Assembly (NCBI GenBank): GCA_003224075.1
Contig: QHYF01000060.1
Coordinates: forward strand, 1-11,487
From: Acidobacteriota bacterium
Lineage (GTDB): Bacteria; Acidobacteriota; Terriglobia; Acidiferrales; UBA7541
DNA: 11,487 nucleotides
Reading direction: 5' to 3'
This document shows, in pieces, positions 1 to 5,858 of this stretch (position 1 is the first letter of the stretch; every line of letters begins with the position of its first letter). The notes under the pieces were generated by a model. It was given only the letters and a program-made list of their open reading frames with translations, did no database searches and was not told the DNA's origin. The position numbers and the translations under genes were made by a program.

Positions 1-1143
1 GTGCCGGACCATGACCCGAGGGAGGAATTTAGCCACATCAGCTTTCAGATTCTTGGCCCGCAAAACTGGAGTGGGCCACGGATGACGGGCTTTCTTGTGG
101 ACTACCTCACCACCGATCCGGGGCACCCGGAGAACGCCAAACAACTGATGGAATGCTACGGCCCGTCGCAGTTGAGTGTGATTAGCGGCTTGGCGAAGAA
201 TTATGCAATCAGCGACCGCTGGTTTTGCTCGGCGCCGACCCAGACGCTGCCGAACCGCGCCTTCGTGCATGCGGGAACATCAATGGGGCGAGTTAACAAT
301 GAGCCTGAACCGCTCTATGAGGCGGAAACGATTTTCGAAGTCCTAAGCGACAGCGGGCATAGCTGGAAGGTGTATAACGACACAATTCTCATGTCACTGG
401 CACGTTTGCAGTTTCCTCAACTCTGGGATCCGCTGCTGCAGCCACATTTTCGCGGGCTAGGAGAGTTTGAAGAGGACGCGGCGGCAGGCACGTTGCCGGA
501 GTATTCGTTCCTGGAACCAAGTTTCCAATTTCAGCCGAACGACGGGCATCCGCCCCATGACGTTTGCCTGGGCGAGCAGTTTCTGCAGCGCATCTGGAAA
601 GCGGTGAGCACGGGCAAGAACTGGGCCAGCACCTTGCTGGTGATTACTTTCGACGAGCATGGCGGCTGCTACGACCATGTCGAGCCTCCGCCTGCGATTC
701 CACCGGATGACGCCAAGGATCCGGAGACAGGATTTGGCTTCGACCGGTACGGAGTGCGCGTACCCACGCTGCTCATCTCGCCCTATATCGAAGCGGGCAC
801 GGTGTTCCGCTCGCCGACCGCGGTGCCTTACGATCACACGTCGATCCTGGCGACGTTGCGCGATTGGCTGCAAATTCCAACTGAGAAAATGCTGACCAGC
901 AAGCGTGTGGCAAAAGCCCCTACCTTCGCGAATGTCTTGACGCGCACGACTGCGCGAACGGATTTACCTGAGATCGCTCCCGCGTGTGTTCCGAAAAAAG
1001 CCGCCCTTCCCATCTCAGTGCGACTAAACGACTTACAAGCGGTAATGATTACCGCTCACAGAAAGCGCTATACGCACGATTTTGGGAATCTCGTGCGATT
1101 CAAGAAGCTGCGTACTCCACCTCCAAGGCCGCCAGCGCGGTAG
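1..1143 (+). CDS. Phosphoesterase family protein (phospholipase C / acid phosphatase AcpA-like), 5' partial
   Basis: This is the C-terminal 380 residues of an alkaline-phosphatase-fold phosphoesterase (bacterial phospholipase C/AcpA family), enzymes that hydrolyse phosphomonoesters or phospholipid head groups, usually outside the cytoplasm. Seen: the stretch with PNRAFVHAGTSMG (about residues 84-96) matches the conserved PNR...SGT block. TFDEHGGCYDHVEPPP (about 215-230) matches the metal-binding DE/DD-x-GG-x-x-DH block. RYGVRVPTLLISPY and YDHTSILATLRDWL match the conserved C-terminal blocks. The N-terminal ENRSFDH metal-site motif typical of the family is absent, and the frame is open from base 1, so the GTG at base 1 is almost certainly an internal Val and the gene begins upstream. 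Any signal peptide lies outside the window. Substrate (lipid or soluble phosphomonoester) cannot be decided. The stop is TAG at 1141-1143. The last 40 residues are basic and Pro-rich and look poorly conserved. Confidence 0.9.
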   Translation: MPDHDPREEFSHISFQILGPQNWSGPRMTGFLVDYLTTDPGHPENAKQLMECYGPSQLSVISGLAKNYAISDRWFCSAPTQTLPNRAFVHAGTSMGRVNNEPEPLYEAETIFEVLSDSGHSWKVYNDTILMSLARLQFPQLWDPLLQPHFRGLGEFEEDAAAGTLPEYSFLEPSFQFQPNDGHPPHDVCLGEQFLQRIWKAVSTGKNWASTLLVITFDEHGGCYDHVEPPPAIPPDDAKDPETGFGFDRYGVRVPTLLISPYIEAGTVFRSPTAVPYDHTSILATLRDWLQIPTEKMLTSKRVAKAPTFANVLTRTTARTDLPEIAPACVPKKAALPISVRLNDLQAVMITAHRKRYTHDFGNLVRFKKLRTPPPRPPAR

Positions 1144-1196
1144 GTCAGTTTCCACGGATTGCCAACGCCGAGAGGCCTATTTTGGCGAGGAGAAGA

Positions 1197-1283
1197 ATGA
1201 AGCTTGTGATTCACGCTCAGCTGAATGAGCGGCCGTTGTGGGACTCATGGTTAGGCCAAAGAGAGCAGAGAGAAGTGAGATAG
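1197..1283 (+). CDS. Possible 28-residue small ORF ahead of the PilZ gene
   Basis: An ATG at 1197 is preceded by GAGGAG (1187-1192) at a 4-base spacing and opens a 28-codon frame (MKLVIHAQLNERPLWDSWLG...) ending at TAG 1281-1283. It resembles no family I know. It lies just after the phosphoesterase stop, within the nominal 5' end of the PilZ frame but in another frame. It could be a leader peptide or a chance ORF with a purine-rich upstream sequence. The RBS is the only real evidence. Confidence 0.2.
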   Translation: MKLVIHAQLNERPLWDSWLGQREQREVR

Positions 1284-1723
1284 CGGAACGTTCCAAGTTG
1301 GTTAAGGCTTTTGGGGCACGTCTCCCAGTTCAACAGGTAAATCGTCGTACCATTATAATAAGAGGCTTCAAACCGGAGGCGGCCATCGCATATCAAGAGA
1401 AACGCCGTTCGACAAGGTACCCGTTCATCGCCAGCGCCGAGCTGATCGAAGAGAAAGCAGACGTACGGATCGCCTCTCGGGTGAGCGAGCTCAGCCTGCA
1501 CGGTTGCTATTTGGACATGATGAATCCATTTCCCACAGGGACAATGGTTCTGGTGAAGATTGCCGCCGGAGATGCATTTTTCGAGGCTAAGTCGAAGATT
1601 GTCTATTCACAGCCAAACATAGGGGCGGGAGTGGGGTTCTTGCAAATCGAGCCGGCGTCAAAGGACGTGCTGGAGCGCTGGCTGGACGGGGCGGAGAAAG
1701 ATTCCCAGAAACAGGCAGGGTGA
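1238..1723 (+). CDS. PilZ-domain protein (c-di-GMP binding type), start uncertain
   Basis: This is a small cytoplasmic PilZ protein, a family that usually binds cyclic di-GMP and modulates motility, exopolysaccharide or other partners. Seen: the RxxxR motif in RRSTRYPF (Arg56, Arg60 counted from GTG 1238), then SELSLHGC, which corresponds to the D/N-x-S-x-x-G motif with Glu84 in the Asp/Asn position, and a terminal beta-strand region GAGVGFLQIEP. The coordinates give the longest frame with a standard start (GTG 1238; ATG 1247 also possible). However, the first 49 codons are rich in AGA, AGG and ATA and look non-coding, whereas from codon 50 (ATC 1385) the codons become strongly GC-ending. A Shine-Dalgarno (1375-1379) is ideally placed for 1385. 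The true product may therefore be about 112 residues starting near AYQEKRRSTR, a typical size for a stand-alone PilZ domain. No partner gene is adjacent, so the process it controls is unknown. Confidence 0.85.
   Translation: MGLMVRPKRAERSEIAERSKLVKAFGARLPVQQVNRRTIIIRGFKPEAAIAYQEKRRSTRYPFIASAELIEEKADVRIASRVSELSLHGCYLDMMNPFPTGTMVLVKIAAGDAFFEAKSKIVYSQPNIGAGVGFLQIEPASKDVLERWLDGAEKDSQKQAG
1354..1379 (+). promoter_or_regulatory. Perfect -10 box and Shine-Dalgarno inside the nominal 5' end of the PilZ frame
   Basis: TATAAT (1354-1359) is an exact sigma-70 -10 match, and GGAGG (1375-1379) is a strong ribosome-binding sequence 5 bases before the ATC codon at 1385. No good -35 is seen (nearest is around 1329-1336, TTCAACAG). 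Together they suggest transcription and translation of the PilZ gene begin here rather than at the upstream GTG. Confidence 0.35.
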
Positions 1724-1736
1724 TCGTGCCGTGGTG

Positions 1737-1755
1737 CGGCGCGCCAAGTGCGCCG
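1737..1755. terminator. Weak hairpin between convergent PilZ and GMC genes
   Basis: CGGCGC (1737-1742) pairs perfectly with GCGCCG (1750-1755) around a 7-base loop, 14 bases after the PilZ stop. No T-tract follows on either strand, so intrinsic termination is only a possibility. The rest of the 167-base convergent gap (1724-1890) shows nothing else convincing. Confidence 0.2.
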
Positions 1756-1890
1756 GTTCCAACCCAGCGGCATGTAACGGCCGAAAGCACAACAAACAAT
1801 AACTAGGAAATCTGAACCTGTGAGGAGAGCCCGGAGAACGGGTGGAGCAGAAGTGTGCTCACTCGAAAGATGGCGGCTCTGCGTCTAACT

Positions 1891-3576
1891 TCAGAGGGAA
1901 TTGCGCTTCAGCTCCGCCATGACGTAATCGCAGGAACGCACGCAAAGGGCCATGATGGTGAGCGTGGGATTCTGGCAAGGATTCGAAGGAAAGCCGGAAG
2001 CGTCCATAACAAATAGATTTTTGACGTCGTGGGTTTGCTGGAATTGATTCAGAACGGATTTTTTCGGATCGGCGCCCATGCGGGCGATGCCAGCTTCGTG
2101 CAAGGCCCACCGTGGAGCGGAGGGATGAGCGTAGGTGCGAATGTTTTTTGCGCCGGCGACTTCGAGCATCTCCCCAGCGGAATCACCCATATCTTGAATC
2201 ATGGCCCGCTCGTTTTCACCGTCGGACATATGGATCTTGAGAACAGGAATCCCGTAAATGTCTTTGACCTTGGGGTCCAGTTCGACGAAATTGTCCCAGC
2301 GAGGCAGAACCTCGCCGAAGCCGGTGATTTGGATGCTGGAGCGGGGCTCAAGGAGAGTTTTCTTGTAAGCTTCGCCAAAGCCGGCCGCGCCCCAATTGAA
2401 CCGCATGGTGGATTCGCCTTCGTAGCCGTAGCCCCGGATGAATTTCTTGTAAGGCGGGGCGTTCGGCAAATTGCGGAAACGAGCGATGTAGATGCCGACT
2501 GGTTTATGGGGTCCGCCAAGTGAAGGCTTCGCGCCGAAAGACGGAAATTCGCCGCTGCCGCCGCCGCTGCGGACGTGAGCGGTGAGGTAATGGCCAAGGA
2601 CACCGCTGGAATTGGCGAGGCCATTCGGATGCTGCGGAGTTGCGGAATTGAAAAGAATACGGACGGACTCCTGCGACTGCGCGCAGAGAATGACAACGCG
2701 GGCGTAGACTTCGCGGGCTTGCCGCGTGTTGCGGTCAATGTAGAGAACGCCGCGGGCGCGATTGCGATCAGGATCCATCAGAACTTTGTGGACCATGGCG
2801 TTCGATATGAGGGTGCACTTGCCAGTGTCTAGAGCGTCGGCGACGGTGGTGAAGGCGGAATTGAAATAGGAGTGCGTCATGCAGCCGCGCTCGCACGGGC
2901 CGCAGAAGTGGCAAGGCCCGCGGCCGTTGATGGGCCGGGTGAGATTGGCGGTGCGTGAAGGCATGACCGTGCGGCCGAGTTTTTCCTTGACGCGATTGCG
3001 AAAGAGAGTTTCCTGACAGGTGAGCGGGACGGGCGGCTGGAAGCGGCCGTCGGGAAGATGCTCGAGGCCTTCGGCGCTGCCGGTGATGCCGACATATTTT
3101 TCTACGAGGTCGTAATAAGGCTCGATGTCCTTGTAGCCAAGAGGCCAGTTTTCGCCGTAGCCGTCGACTGAGGCGGCTCTGAAATCCCAGTCACTGAAAC
3201 GGAGGCTGACGCGGCCCCAGACGTTGGTGCGGCCGCCGGTGATGCGCAGGCGGCCCATCCAATTGAAAGGCTTGTCGGAAGGCGTGGTGTAAGGCTCTTC
3301 GAGATCGTTCACGAACCAGTCGTAGGTATATTCGTTGCAAACGCCAAATTTCATCTGGATGGGGCGGGTCTTGCGGACGATCTCCGGCGCGAGGTTGCGG
3401 TATTTGAGTTCGAAACGCGGCTTGTGTTCGGAGAAATTCTTGTCCAATTGAGGCCGACCGGCCTCGAGGAGCGCGACCTTCAGACCGGCTTCCGCGAGGC
3501 GCTTCGAGGCCCAGCCTCCGGAGGCCCCCGAACCGACAACGATGACATCGTATGTCTCTTTTTTTTGATCGGCCAT
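1891..3576 (-). CDS. GMC family FAD-dependent oxidoreductase (gluconate/sugar dehydrogenase large-subunit type)
   Basis: This 561-residue flavoenzyme probably oxidises a sugar, polyol or sugar acid and passes electrons to a partner rather than to oxygen. Seen: the N-terminal FAD-binding Rossmann motif DVIVVGSGASGG (about residues 10-21) with the downstream acidic residue in LLEAG; GRTNVWGR in the substrate/FAD region; a four-cysteine motif CHFCGPCERGC (Cys222, 225, 228, 232); and the C-terminal GMC signature HEAGIARMG (His493) with NPCQNPTLTI (Asn536). The ATG at 3574-3576 is preferred over an upstream TTG at 3606 because it starts directly before the Rossmann fold and leaves room for a promoter at 3597-3625. 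There is no signal peptide. The divergent neighbour is a Tat-tagged subunit 3-like protein, so the two probably form one periplasmic or membrane-facing dehydrogenase. The actual substrate cannot be read from the sequence. Confidence 0.92.
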   Translation of the reverse strand: MADQKKETYDVIVVGSGASGGWASKRLAEAGLKVALLEAGRPQLDKNFSEHKPRFELKYRNLAPEIVRKTRPIQMKFGVCNEYTYDWFVNDLEEPYTTPSDKPFNWMGRLRITGGRTNVWGRVSLRFSDWDFRAASVDGYGENWPLGYKDIEPYYDLVEKYVGITGSAEGLEHLPDGRFQPPVPLTCQETLFRNRVKEKLGRTVMPSRTANLTRPINGRGPCHFCGPCERGCMTHSYFNSAFTTVADALDTGKCTLISNAMVHKVLMDPDRNRARGVLYIDRNTRQAREVYARVVILCAQSQESVRILFNSATPQHPNGLANSSGVLGHYLTAHVRSGGGSGEFPSFGAKPSLGGPHKPVGIYIARFRNLPNAPPYKKFIRGYGYEGESTMRFNWGAAGFGEAYKKTLLEPRSSIQITGFGEVLPRWDNFVELDPKVKDIYGIPVLKIHMSDGENERAMIQDMGDSAGEMLEVAGAKNIRTYAHPSAPRWALHEAGIARMGADPKKSVLNQFQQTHDVKNLFVMDASGFPSNPCQNPTLTIMALCVRSCDYVMAELKRNSL

Positions 3577-3596
3577 ACGGTTCAAAACGAAAGTGG

Positions 3597-3625
3597 ATGC
3601 TAACAACTGAACGGGAGGGGGTCAA
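3597..3625 (-). promoter_or_regulatory. Sigma-70-like promoter for the GMC oxidoreductase
   Basis: On the minus strand, TTGACC (3620-3625, 5/6 match to the -35 consensus) and TAGCAT (3597-3602, 4/6 match to the -10) are separated by exactly 17 bases. The expected transcript start would give a leader of roughly 15 bases before ATG 3576. Confidence 0.55.
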
Positions 3626-3655
3626 TTGAGGAAAAATAAATGGATACCGGGAATG

Positions 3656-3685
3656 TTGTGAACGATTGCTGGTGAGTGATACCAT
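3656..3685 (+). promoter_or_regulatory. Possible promoter for the subunit 3 - ThuA operon
   Basis: TTGTGA (3656-3661, 4/6) and TACCAT (3680-3685, 4/6) are 18 bases apart on the plus strand. If used, transcription starts near 3692. That would exclude the GTG at 3676 as start codon and support GTG 3718. It is weaker than the opposing promoter. Confidence 0.3.
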
Positions 3686-3717
3686 CGCCGCGGAAATCGA
3701 GTCGTTCCGAGATTTCA

Positions 3718-4407
3718 GTGAATGAAACGAAGATATTGCCGGTGATCACTCGTGGGGCTGCGAAGAGCGGCCGGCTGACGCGGCGGGAGATGGTGCAGCG
3801 GCTGCTGGCGGGCGTTGGCGCAGGTGCAGCATGGCCGCTGGTGGCGGCTGGGCATCCCATTCATGAACACCTGGCGAATGGAGCGATTTTTGAGGAAGCG
3901 GAAAAGCTCGGGGCAGCGGATTGGAAACCGCTCTTTCTGCGTGGCGAGCAGAATGAAGCCCTAGTCGCGCTCTCGGAAGGCATCGTCCCGGGGTCAATCA
4001 AGGCGCAAGTGAATCGCTTCATCGATCTGCTGCTGAGCGTGGACACGACTGAACGCCGACAAAAATTTGCGGAGTCTCTTGAAGCGTTTGATGCGGAAGC
4101 GCAGAAGCGATTCGGAAAGAGATTCGCGGTGCTTGATGAGAGTCAACGGAACACGCTGCTGAACGAGGCGTGCGTGCGGCCGGCAAACGCCGCGCCCGTA
4201 GAAAGTGACTCTTCCGCGGAAGATGGCCCTTCGAGTGGAGCCGCGGGGAAAAATCAACGAGTTCTCTATGACCACTTCGAAAATCTGAAAGGCTGGATCA
4301 GCGGGACGTATTATTCGACGGAAGCGGGGATGCGAGAACTGGGTTGGAACGGAGAATATGTATTCGAAAGTTTTCCGGGCTGCGAGCATCCGGACGGCCA
4401 CGGCTGA
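3718..4407 (+). CDS. Gluconate 2-dehydrogenase subunit 3-like protein with Tat signal
   Basis: This is a small subunit of the gluconate/FAD-sugar dehydrogenase type, about 229 residues. In studied complexes this subunit is needed for export and maturation of the FAD-carrying large subunit. Seen: a twin-arginine signal LTRREMVQRLLAGVGAGAAW (Arg22-Arg23 from GTG 3718) followed by a hydrophobic stretch and a probable cleavage region near VAAGHP; a helical middle region (LVALSEGIVPGS...AQVNRFIDLLLS); and a C-terminus with FENLKGWISGTYYSTEAGMRELGWNGEY and a PGCEHPDGHG tail characteristic of the family. The start is uncertain: GTG 3676, GTG 3718 and GTG 3742 are all in frame without a strong RBS. 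3718 is chosen because the likely promoter overlaps 3676. A Ser/Ala/Gly-rich insert (about residues 162-176, PVESDSSAEDGPSSG) splits the domain. It is divergent from the GMC gene, its presumed partner, and co-directional with ThuA, whose ATG lies 8 bases after this stop. Confidence 0.85.
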   Translation: MNETKILPVITRGAAKSGRLTRREMVQRLLAGVGAGAAWPLVAAGHPIHEHLANGAIFEEAEKLGAADWKPLFLRGEQNEALVALSEGIVPGSIKAQVNRFIDLLLSVDTTERRQKFAESLEAFDAEAQKRFGKRFAVLDESQRNTLLNEACVRPANAAPVESDSSAEDGPSSGAAGKNQRVLYDHFENLKGWISGTYYSTEAGMRELGWNGEYVFESFPGCEHPDGHG

Positions 4408-4415
4408 GAGAATCG

Positions 4416-5351
4416 ATGAGCGCGTTTCCCAATCGCAGAGAATTCCTTCGCGCCACGGCCCTTGCGGGCGCCGGTCTCGCGCTTTCGAACCGCTTGCTCG
4501 CGGCAACGAGCAAATCAATCCTGGTGTTCACGAAATCCTCGGGGTTTGAGCACGAGGTCGTCAAGAGAATCGGCGGGAAGCCGAGTATTGTGGATGACAC
4601 GGTGAACGAACTGGGGAACAAGCACGGATACAAAGTCAGTGTGATGAAGGATGGGCGCATTTTCGAGTCGAAGGAATTTCATTCCTATACCGCGGCGGTG
4701 TTTTTTACGACGGGCGACCTGACGACGTTGGGCACCGACGGAAAGCCCGCAATGACGCCTCAAGGCAAACAGGCACTGCTGAACGCGGTGAGGGGAGGAA
4801 TGGGCTTTGTTGGAGTGCACGCGGCAAGCGACACGTTTCATACGCTGCCGGATCCCGAAGACCGTTCGAATCGCTACGTTGCGCACGGGGAACAATCAGA
4901 CCCTTATTTGCGGATGCTTGGCGGAGAGTTCATTACCCATGGATCGGAGCCGAGGCTGCAGACAGCAAACCTGATTGTGAACGACCCGAAATTTCCGGGG
5001 CTGGAGGGTGTGACGTCTCCTGTGAGTTTCAAGGAAGAATGGTATTCGCTGAAGGATTTCGCACCCGATTTGCATGTGATTCTTACTTTAGACACGCAAG
5101 GCATGAAGGGAGAATGCTATCAACGGGCGCCGTATCCGGTAACGTGGGCGCGGCACCATGGCAGGGGAAGGGTTTTCTACACGGCCATGGGCGACCGGCC
5201 GGAGAATTGGAAGGATGAGTTCTTTTTGAAAGTGCTCGACGGAGGCATCCGTTGGGCTGCCAGCGACACAGGGGCCAAGCTGGATGTCAATCTAAAGGAA
5301 GCCGCACCAGGTTACGCCGATATTCCTCCAAAATCTCCCGCGGCAAAATAG
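4416..5351 (+). CDS. Tat-exported ThuA-like domain protein
   Basis: This is a 311-residue protein of the ThuA (trehalose-utilisation) family, which has a class I glutamine-amidotransferase-like fold. Its enzymatic role is unclear, and such genes commonly accompany sugar oxidoreductases. Seen: a textbook twin-arginine signal NRREFLRATALAGAGLAL (Arg7-Arg8) with probable cleavage near LLAA; then SILVFTKSSGFEHEVV, the Rossmann-like first strand of the ThuA domain; AVFFTTGDLTTL; GGMGFVGVHAASDTFH, the conserved ThuA G-x-H-x-A block; GGEFITHGSEP; and the C-terminal PVTWARHHGRGRVFYTAMGD. ATG 4416 is chosen because it directly precedes the Tat signal and lies 8 bases from the upstream stop. The ORF is open further upstream but has no support there. 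Tight spacing suggests co-transcription with the subunit 3 gene, so both exported proteins probably act in the same extracytoplasmic carbohydrate oxidation process. Confidence 0.9.
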   Translation: MSAFPNRREFLRATALAGAGLALSNRLLAATSKSILVFTKSSGFEHEVVKRIGGKPSIVDDTVNELGNKHGYKVSVMKDGRIFESKEFHSYTAAVFFTTGDLTTLGTDGKPAMTPQGKQALLNAVRGGMGFVGVHAASDTFHTLPDPEDRSNRYVAHGEQSDPYLRMLGGEFITHGSEPRLQTANLIVNDPKFPGLEGVTSPVSFKEEWYSLKDFAPDLHVILTLDTQGMKGECYQRAPYPVTWARHHGRGRVFYTAMGDRPENWKDEFFLKVLDGGIRWAASDTGAKLDVNLKEAAPGYADIPPKSPAAK

Positions 5352-5399
5352 ACTGTTCGAAGCGCATCTACCTCGAGGAATTTGAAGGAGGCGGAACGA

Positions 5400-5690
5400 T
5401 CACATGGAGATCGGCTGATTGGTCCTAGGCTTGACGTACCAGCAGGGTGAGTGACCAAGGTGCGGAAAGAGGGAGTGGACGCAGGTCACAGTCTGCTCCG
5501 GATTCTGGGCGTCGATTTGGTATTCGATCTTGCCGTTTTTTTCCTGGATGGCCAAGACGCGAGGGGCGGTGAGCGATTCGAACGGATCGGCGGGCTTGGG
5601 GTGGATCCTGCGGAGACGAACGGAGAGATAGTCGCCGACATACAAGGATAGCCAGCACTGATATGGCAGCGATGAAGCTACGCTTCGCAA
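5400..5690 (-). CDS. Hypothetical small protein, start unclear and possibly frameshifted
   Basis: I do not recognise this protein. The minus-strand frame ending at TGA (5400-5402) has GC-ending codons and plausible protein composition from about 5645 downwards (YVGDYLSVRLRRIHPKPADP... to WYVKPRTNQPISM), about 80 residues with three cysteines and no hydrophobic segment. It has no ATG: TTG 5690 and TTG 5645 are the only in-frame starts seen, neither with an RBS. In another minus-strand frame the DNA just upstream (about 5635-5707) encodes a signal-like stretch, LAKRSFIAAISVLAILVC. A secreted protein split by a one-base frameshift near 5640-5655 would explain both halves. It lies convergent to ThuA and directly downstream of tRNA-Ala. 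The remainder of the 5352-5717 gap holds nothing else I can support. Confidence 0.4.
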   Translation of the reverse strand: MRSVASSLPYQCWLSLYVGDYLSVRLRRIHPKPADPFESLTAPRVLAIQEKNGKIEYQIDAQNPEQTVTCVHSLFPHLGHSPCWYVKPRTNQPISM

Positions 5691-5717
5691 GGACTAGCGA
5701 CGGGATCACATCAGTTT

Positions 5718-5793
<76 letters not shown>

Positions 5794-5816
5794 ACCGGGC
5801 AAGAGTAACTTCCTAG

Positions 5817-5845
5817 ATAGTACAACACGCATGAGGCTTCGTCTA
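5817..5845 (-). promoter_or_regulatory. Promoter of tRNA-Ala
   Basis: On the minus strand, TAGACG (5840-5845, 4/6 match to TTGACA) and TACTAT (5817-5822, 4/6 match to TATAAT) are spaced by exactly 17 bases and end 23 bases before the mature tRNA 5' end, allowing a short 5' leader for RNase P. Confidence 0.5.
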
Positions 5846-5849
5846 GAAT
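5844..5849 (+). promoter_or_regulatory. -10 element of the RNase gene, probably leaderless
   Basis: TAGAAT (5844-5849, 5/6 match to TATAAT) ends 9 bases before the ATG at 5859, so a transcript would start at or within a few bases of the start codon. No Shine-Dalgarno lies between. It overlaps the -35 of the opposing tRNA promoter by two bases (5844-5845). No convincing -35 is seen. Confidence 0.4.
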
Positions 5850-5858
5850 ACGAACTCT

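Noticed and set aside
984..1196. Coding extension upstream of the 28-codon ORF
   Set aside because: It overlaps the end of the phosphoesterase in another frame and lacks support; only the part from ATG 1197 has an RBS.
2029..2523. 164-residue plus-strand frame inside the GMC gene
   Set aside because: Antisense shadow of conserved GMC sequence, including its C-terminal signature.
3676..3717. GTG 3676 as start of the subunit 3 gene
   Set aside because: The likely -10 element overlaps this codon and the extra 14 residues add nothing to the Tat signal; kept only as an alternative.
5385..5418. Perfect AAGGAGG followed by an ATG at 5404
   Set aside because: The ATG opens a four-codon frame only and the spacing is 12 bases; no gene follows on this strand.
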